A stretch of DNA of 16,993 nucleotides from JASEHD01 sp964471945 (GTDB taxonomy: Bacteria; Bacteroidota; Ignavibacteria; UBA10030; SZUA-254), in assembly GCA_964471945.1 (NCBI GenBank), contig CAYYIJ010000051.1, positions 1 to 16,993 on the forward strand, written 5' to 3'. The position numbers and the translations under genes were made by a program. Position 1 is the stretch's first letter, and each line of letters starts with the position of its first letter. The notes under the pieces are model-generated. The model worked only from the letters and a program-made list of their open reading frames with translations, was not told the DNA's origin and searched no databases. This document shows positions 13,987 to 16,993 of this stretch, piece after piece.

Positions 13987-15018
13987 TTGGATAGATATGC
14001 GAAATCGGGGGTAAACATAGAAATTGGTGATGAGTTTGTGCGAAATATTAGAGCAAAGGTTAAGTCCACGTTTTCAAAATCGGTTCTATCTGATATAGGC
14101 GCCTTTGGTGCTTTTTACAACGGAAAGTTTGAAACACTAACTGAACCAGTACTAATTTCGAGTGTTGATGGTGTTGGAACAAAATTGAAAATTGCTTTTC
14201 TTATGGATAAACATGACACGGTAGGTCAGGATCTCGTTAACCATTGTGTAAATGATATCGCAGTCTGTGGGGGGCGCCCTCTTTTTTTTATGGATTATTT
14301 TGCAACCGGAAAAATGAAACCATCAGTTGCCGAGAGCGTAGTAGATGGTATGGTAAAGGGATGTAAAGAAAATGATTGTGCTCTTATAGGTGGTGAGACA
14401 GCCGAAATGCCAGGATTTTATCGTGAGGATGAATACGATATCGCTGGGATGATAGTTGGTATTGCTGAAAAAAATAAAATATTTGACGGAAAGAAAGTCA
14501 AACCTGGCGATATTCTTATAGGATTACCCTCTACAGGTTTACATACTAACGGGTACTCGTTGGCGAGAGAAGTATTATTTGAGCGGTATGAAATCGATGA
14601 TTATATACCGGAATTACAAATGAGCATCGGTGAAGCGCTGCTTATTGTTCATCGGTCGTACCTGAAACCTATCGTTTTGGTTTCATCTTTCCCTGAAGTG
14701 CATGCTTTTGCCCATATAACCGGCGGTGGAATTGTTGGAAATGTGAAGAGGGTCATTCCCAAAGGGTGTACGATGAGAATTGATTGGACACAATGGGGGA
14801 GACATGCGATTTTTACATTTATTCAAAAAACAGGTAACGTCCCTGAAGAAGACATGCGGAAGGTTTTCAATTTGGGAGTAGGTCTGGTGATAATTACATC
14901 CAAGCGGGGTTCGAGCAAGACCTTGGAGGTCTTACGCGAGGCAGGAGAGCAACCATTTATTATCGGTGAGGTTGTTATTAATCAAGACACTGTTCATAAC
15001 CAATTGAGGAAAGTTTGA
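13987..15018 (+). CDS. purM: Phosphoribosylformylglycinamidine cyclo-ligase (AIR synthetase)
   Basis: This enzyme catalyses the fifth step of de novo purine synthesis: ATP-driven closure of FGAM to aminoimidazole ribonucleotide, in the cytoplasm. The 343-aa length is normal. Signatures are YAKSGVNIE at the start, the nucleotide-binding SSVDGVGTKLK (58-68), VGQDLVNHCVNDIAVCGGRPLFFMDYFA (79-106), GGETAEMPGFY, GLPSTGLHTNGYSLAR and FAHITGGGIVGN. The start is a TTG at 13987, supported by AAAAGGAAA ending 6 nt upstream; the nearby ATG at 13983 is in another frame and closes at once. Its stop overlaps the start of the histidine kinase gene by 4 bp. No other pur gene is visible nearby. Confidence 0.97.
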   Translation: MDRYAKSGVNIEIGDEFVRNIRAKVKSTFSKSVLSDIGAFGAFYNGKFETLTEPVLISSVDGVGTKLKIAFLMDKHDTVGQDLVNHCVNDIAVCGGRPLFFMDYFATGKMKPSVAESVVDGMVKGCKENDCALIGGETAEMPGFYREDEYDIAGMIVGIAEKNKIFDGKKVKPGDILIGLPSTGLHTNGYSLAREVLFERYEIDDYIPELQMSIGEALLIVHRSYLKPIVLVSSFPEVHAFAHITGGGIVGNVKRVIPKGCTMRIDWTQWGRHAIFTFIQKTGNVPEEDMRKVFNLGVGLVIITSKRGSSKTLEVLREAGEQPFIIGEVVINQDTVHNQLRKV

Positions 15019-16823
15019 AATCAAAAAATACAATAACTGAAAGAAATCAACAGAACAATGATATAGTCAAAGCAAAAGTACAAGGACGAGTTGTCAAAGG
15101 TTCTGGTATTTTACAAAAAATTAATAAATTGCAAGATGTTACTGCGAAAATTGACAACACTCGCACTCGTGAAGAAATATTAAATCTTATTCGTTTAGAA
15201 GCCAAATGGCTTCTCAATTACGATGTATGCTTCACAGGGACATTGAATCGAACAAAAACTCATTACATCGTTAACACGTTATCACCGATTGCTGATGCAA
15301 GCGAGCTTAACCATAAACATTTCAGTGTCGATGAAGGTATGCCAGGATGGGTGATAAAAAATCAAGCGTCTTTTATTGGTAATATCGAAACAGCTCCACA
15401 TTTCAGTTTTACACTTGAAGGTAAGATTCAGGAGCTTGGCATTCAATCACTCCTTGTTGTTCCAATGCGAATTGGCAACGAGGCAGTCGGCGCTCTTGTT
15501 TTTGGTGGAATCGATCAGGAATTATTTTCAGAAGAAGATGCAGCGATTGCACAATTATTGAGTATCTATCTTGCTTCATGTCTAAAAAATGCATCTATTT
15601 TTGAAGATTCACGAAAACATATTGCTCAAATAGAGTTAATTAATAAACTCTCGAATCAGTTGGCTTCAATGCTCCAGTTGGAACAACTTCTCTCTACGTC
15701 TGCCTCAACAATCCAAAAAACCTTCAACTATTTTGATGTTACGATTTTTCTTTTAAATGACGAAAAAACGGAACTTGAACTCGTTGCCCATTCTGGGAAT
15801 TTTATTGATTTTTTGCCCCACGATTATCATCAAAGTATTGGTATAGGAATAGTAGGATGGGTTGCACAGAATGATACAAAAATTTTATGTAATGATGTAT
15901 TACAAGATCCACGATATCATACATATGAATATCATAACACAAGGTCTGAGCTCGCTATACCAATAACAGTAGAAAATCAGGTTGTTGGCGTTTTGAATGT
16001 TGAAGATACAAAACTACATGCGTTTGATGAAACCGATAGCGTTGTTTTAGAGACACTATCGGATCAACTCGGTATCGCCATTAAAAATGCGAAATTATAC
16101 GAAGAAGTTCAGCAAGCGAATCTAAAACTTACCGAGCTTGATAAAATGAAGTCAGAGTTTTTGGGGATAGTATCCCACGACTTCCGGTCGCCTCTATCGA
16201 GTGTGATTTTAGCAGGGAAAGCGTTATTAAAAAATGAATTTGTTCAATCCCAACCGCGCGTAAAAGAATATTTACAAATTATTGTCGATCAGGCGAATCG
16301 CTTGAACCAACTTGCTGAAGATACGCTCTCTATAACCAAGATCGAATCAGGACAGCTCAATTATTTCTTCAAAATTGTGAATATAGAAAGATTGATTCAA
16401 GATGCTATCACGATGGTACGTATTTCAAGTCGACATAAAATTGATTATAAAATTGATCCAAATGTTACTTTCATAAAAGGTGACCAAACTAAACTTCGAC
16501 AAGTGATACAGAATCTTGTAAGTAATGCGGTAAAGTATTCACCGCGAGGGGGAGATGTAAATATTATTATTGAAGATTTATCGCCTGAAATGCTTATCGT
16601 ATCGGTTTCAGATGACGGAATCGGGATTTCCCAGGAACACATCGGCGATCTATTCAGAAAATTTTCCCGAGTGAATACCGGTGAAGCAAAGGATATCAAA
16701 GGAGCTGGATTGGGTTTATGGATTTGTAAAGAAGTTGTGGAAGCTCATGGTGGGAAAATATGGGTCGAAAGCGAATTAGGTAAGGGGACTACGATGAAGT
16801 TTACATTAAGCAAAGCACAGTAA
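15015..16823 (+). CDS. Soluble GAF-GAF sensor histidine kinase
   Basis: This 602-aa protein has no signal or transmembrane helix, so it senses something in the cytoplasm. Two GAF domains lie at about 45-190 and 205-360, each with the typical G-x-P/V-GWV loop (GMPGWVIKN at 108-116; GIGIVGWVAQ at 276-285). A short coiled coil (VQQANLKLTELDKMKSEF) leads to the dimerisation/phosphoacceptor domain with H388 in SHDFRSPLSS. The HATPase domain has the N box (NLVSNAVKYS, N504), the G1 box (SDDGIG, 532-537), the F box (LFRKFSR) and the G2 box (GAGLGLWICKE, 563-573). All residues needed for kinase activity are present. No response regulator is in the window. It starts at a TTG inside the end of purM (4-bp overlap) with GAGGAAAG just upstream, so it is probably translated by coupling to purM. 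Its GAF ligand is unknown. Confidence 0.92.
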   Translation: MKSKNTITERNQQNNDIVKAKVQGRVVKGSGILQKINKLQDVTAKIDNTRTREEILNLIRLEAKWLLNYDVCFTGTLNRTKTHYIVNTLSPIADASELNHKHFSVDEGMPGWVIKNQASFIGNIETAPHFSFTLEGKIQELGIQSLLVVPMRIGNEAVGALVFGGIDQELFSEEDAAIAQLLSIYLASCLKNASIFEDSRKHIAQIELINKLSNQLASMLQLEQLLSTSASTIQKTFNYFDVTIFLLNDEKTELELVAHSGNFIDFLPHDYHQSIGIGIVGWVAQNDTKILCNDVLQDPRYHTYEYHNTRSELAIPITVENQVVGVLNVEDTKLHAFDETDSVVLETLSDQLGIAIKNAKLYEEVQQANLKLTELDKMKSEFLGIVSHDFRSPLSSVILAGKALLKNEFVQSQPRVKEYLQIIVDQANRLNQLAEDTLSITKIESGQLNYFFKIVNIERLIQDAITMVRISSRHKIDYKIDPNVTFIKGDQTKLRQVIQNLVSNAVKYSPRGGDVNIIIEDLSPEMLIVSVSDDGIGISQEHIGDLFRKFSRVNTGEAKDIKGAGLGLWICKEVVEAHGGKIWVESELGKGTTMKFTLSKAQ

Positions 16824-16858
16824 GATTTGATTTTAAAGGTCGGTATTGCATTTAAATG

Positions 16859-16897
16859 AAAAGCCGATTCTACTAAAAGAATCGGCTTTTTATTATT
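16859..16897 (+). terminator. Intrinsic terminator after the histidine kinase gene
   Basis: A perfect 12-bp stem, AAAAGCCGATTC and GAATCGGCTTTT, with an 8-nt loop (16871-16878), is followed by a T-rich run (TATTATT). It lies 35 nt after the kinase stop and should end the purM-kinase transcript. With its flanking A and T runs it may also work in the other direction. I see no gene in 16898-16993. Confidence 0.9.
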
Positions 16898-16993
16898 GAC
16901 TGGTTTTTTACGGAATTGTTCGCTACCTGAACACATGCCTTATTTACAATAGTGCCAAATGACACGTGTTAATATTTGCGATTTTCAGTTGGA

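Noticed and set aside
1..16993. GATC avoidance, as expected if the DpnA-like methylase marked GATC against an active nuclease
   Set aside because: GATC occurs often in all parts of the window, so there is no depletion to report.

Overview
The window looks like a piece of a Gram-negative, AT-rich chromosome (about 38-40 % G+C by eye), most likely from a metagenome assembly. The secreted S9 peptidase, the anchored M23 endopeptidase, weak Shine-Dalgarno sites, frequent TTG starts, and an in-frame repeat inside valS of a kind I associate with Bacteroidota/Chlorobi-group genomes all suggest the FCB group, perhaps Ignavibacteria. This placement is inference: no rRNA or other marker is present. A 100-N scaffold gap sits at 7761-7860.

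Layout. Positions 1-169 hold the 3' end of a small membrane protein gene on the + strand. Positions 140-5269 are a tightly packed minus-strand defence block. Read in its own direction it contains: a DPPY-type DNA adenine methyltransferase similar to M.DpnA; a ParB-like protein; an unrecognised 176-aa protein; a PD-(D/E)xK restriction endonuclease gene broken by one in-frame TAA; a second methyltransferase (SPPY type) fused to a degenerate staphylococcal-nuclease-like domain; an MjaI-family restriction endonuclease; and a DinB-like protein. This looks like two restriction-modification systems in series, one intact (SPPY methylase plus MjaI-type nuclease) and one disarmed (DPPY methylase plus broken nuclease). 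The junctions are ATGA overlaps or gaps of 2-94 bp, so co-transcription is likely.

Positions 5413-13838 are minus-strand housekeeping and envelope genes: an S9-family secreted peptidase (5413-7467), a decayed or mis-assembled SnoaL/DUF4440-like lipoprotein gene spanning the gap, valS, an M23 metallopeptidase and an FAH-family hydrolase. The last three are packed within 4-13 bp of each other and probably form one operon (FAH, M23, valS).

Positions 13987-16823 run the other way: purM, then a soluble GAF-GAF sensor histidine kinase overlapping purM by 4 bp, closed by a strong intrinsic terminator. The 148-bp divergent spacer between the FAH gene and purM carries an imperfect direct repeat and a candidate promoter.

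The points most worth following are the methyltransferase fused to a catalytically dead SNase domain, the nonsense mutation in the neighbouring nuclease, the complete absence of CTAG (the known MjaI target) from the last 9 kb, and the repeat element spliced in frame into valS.
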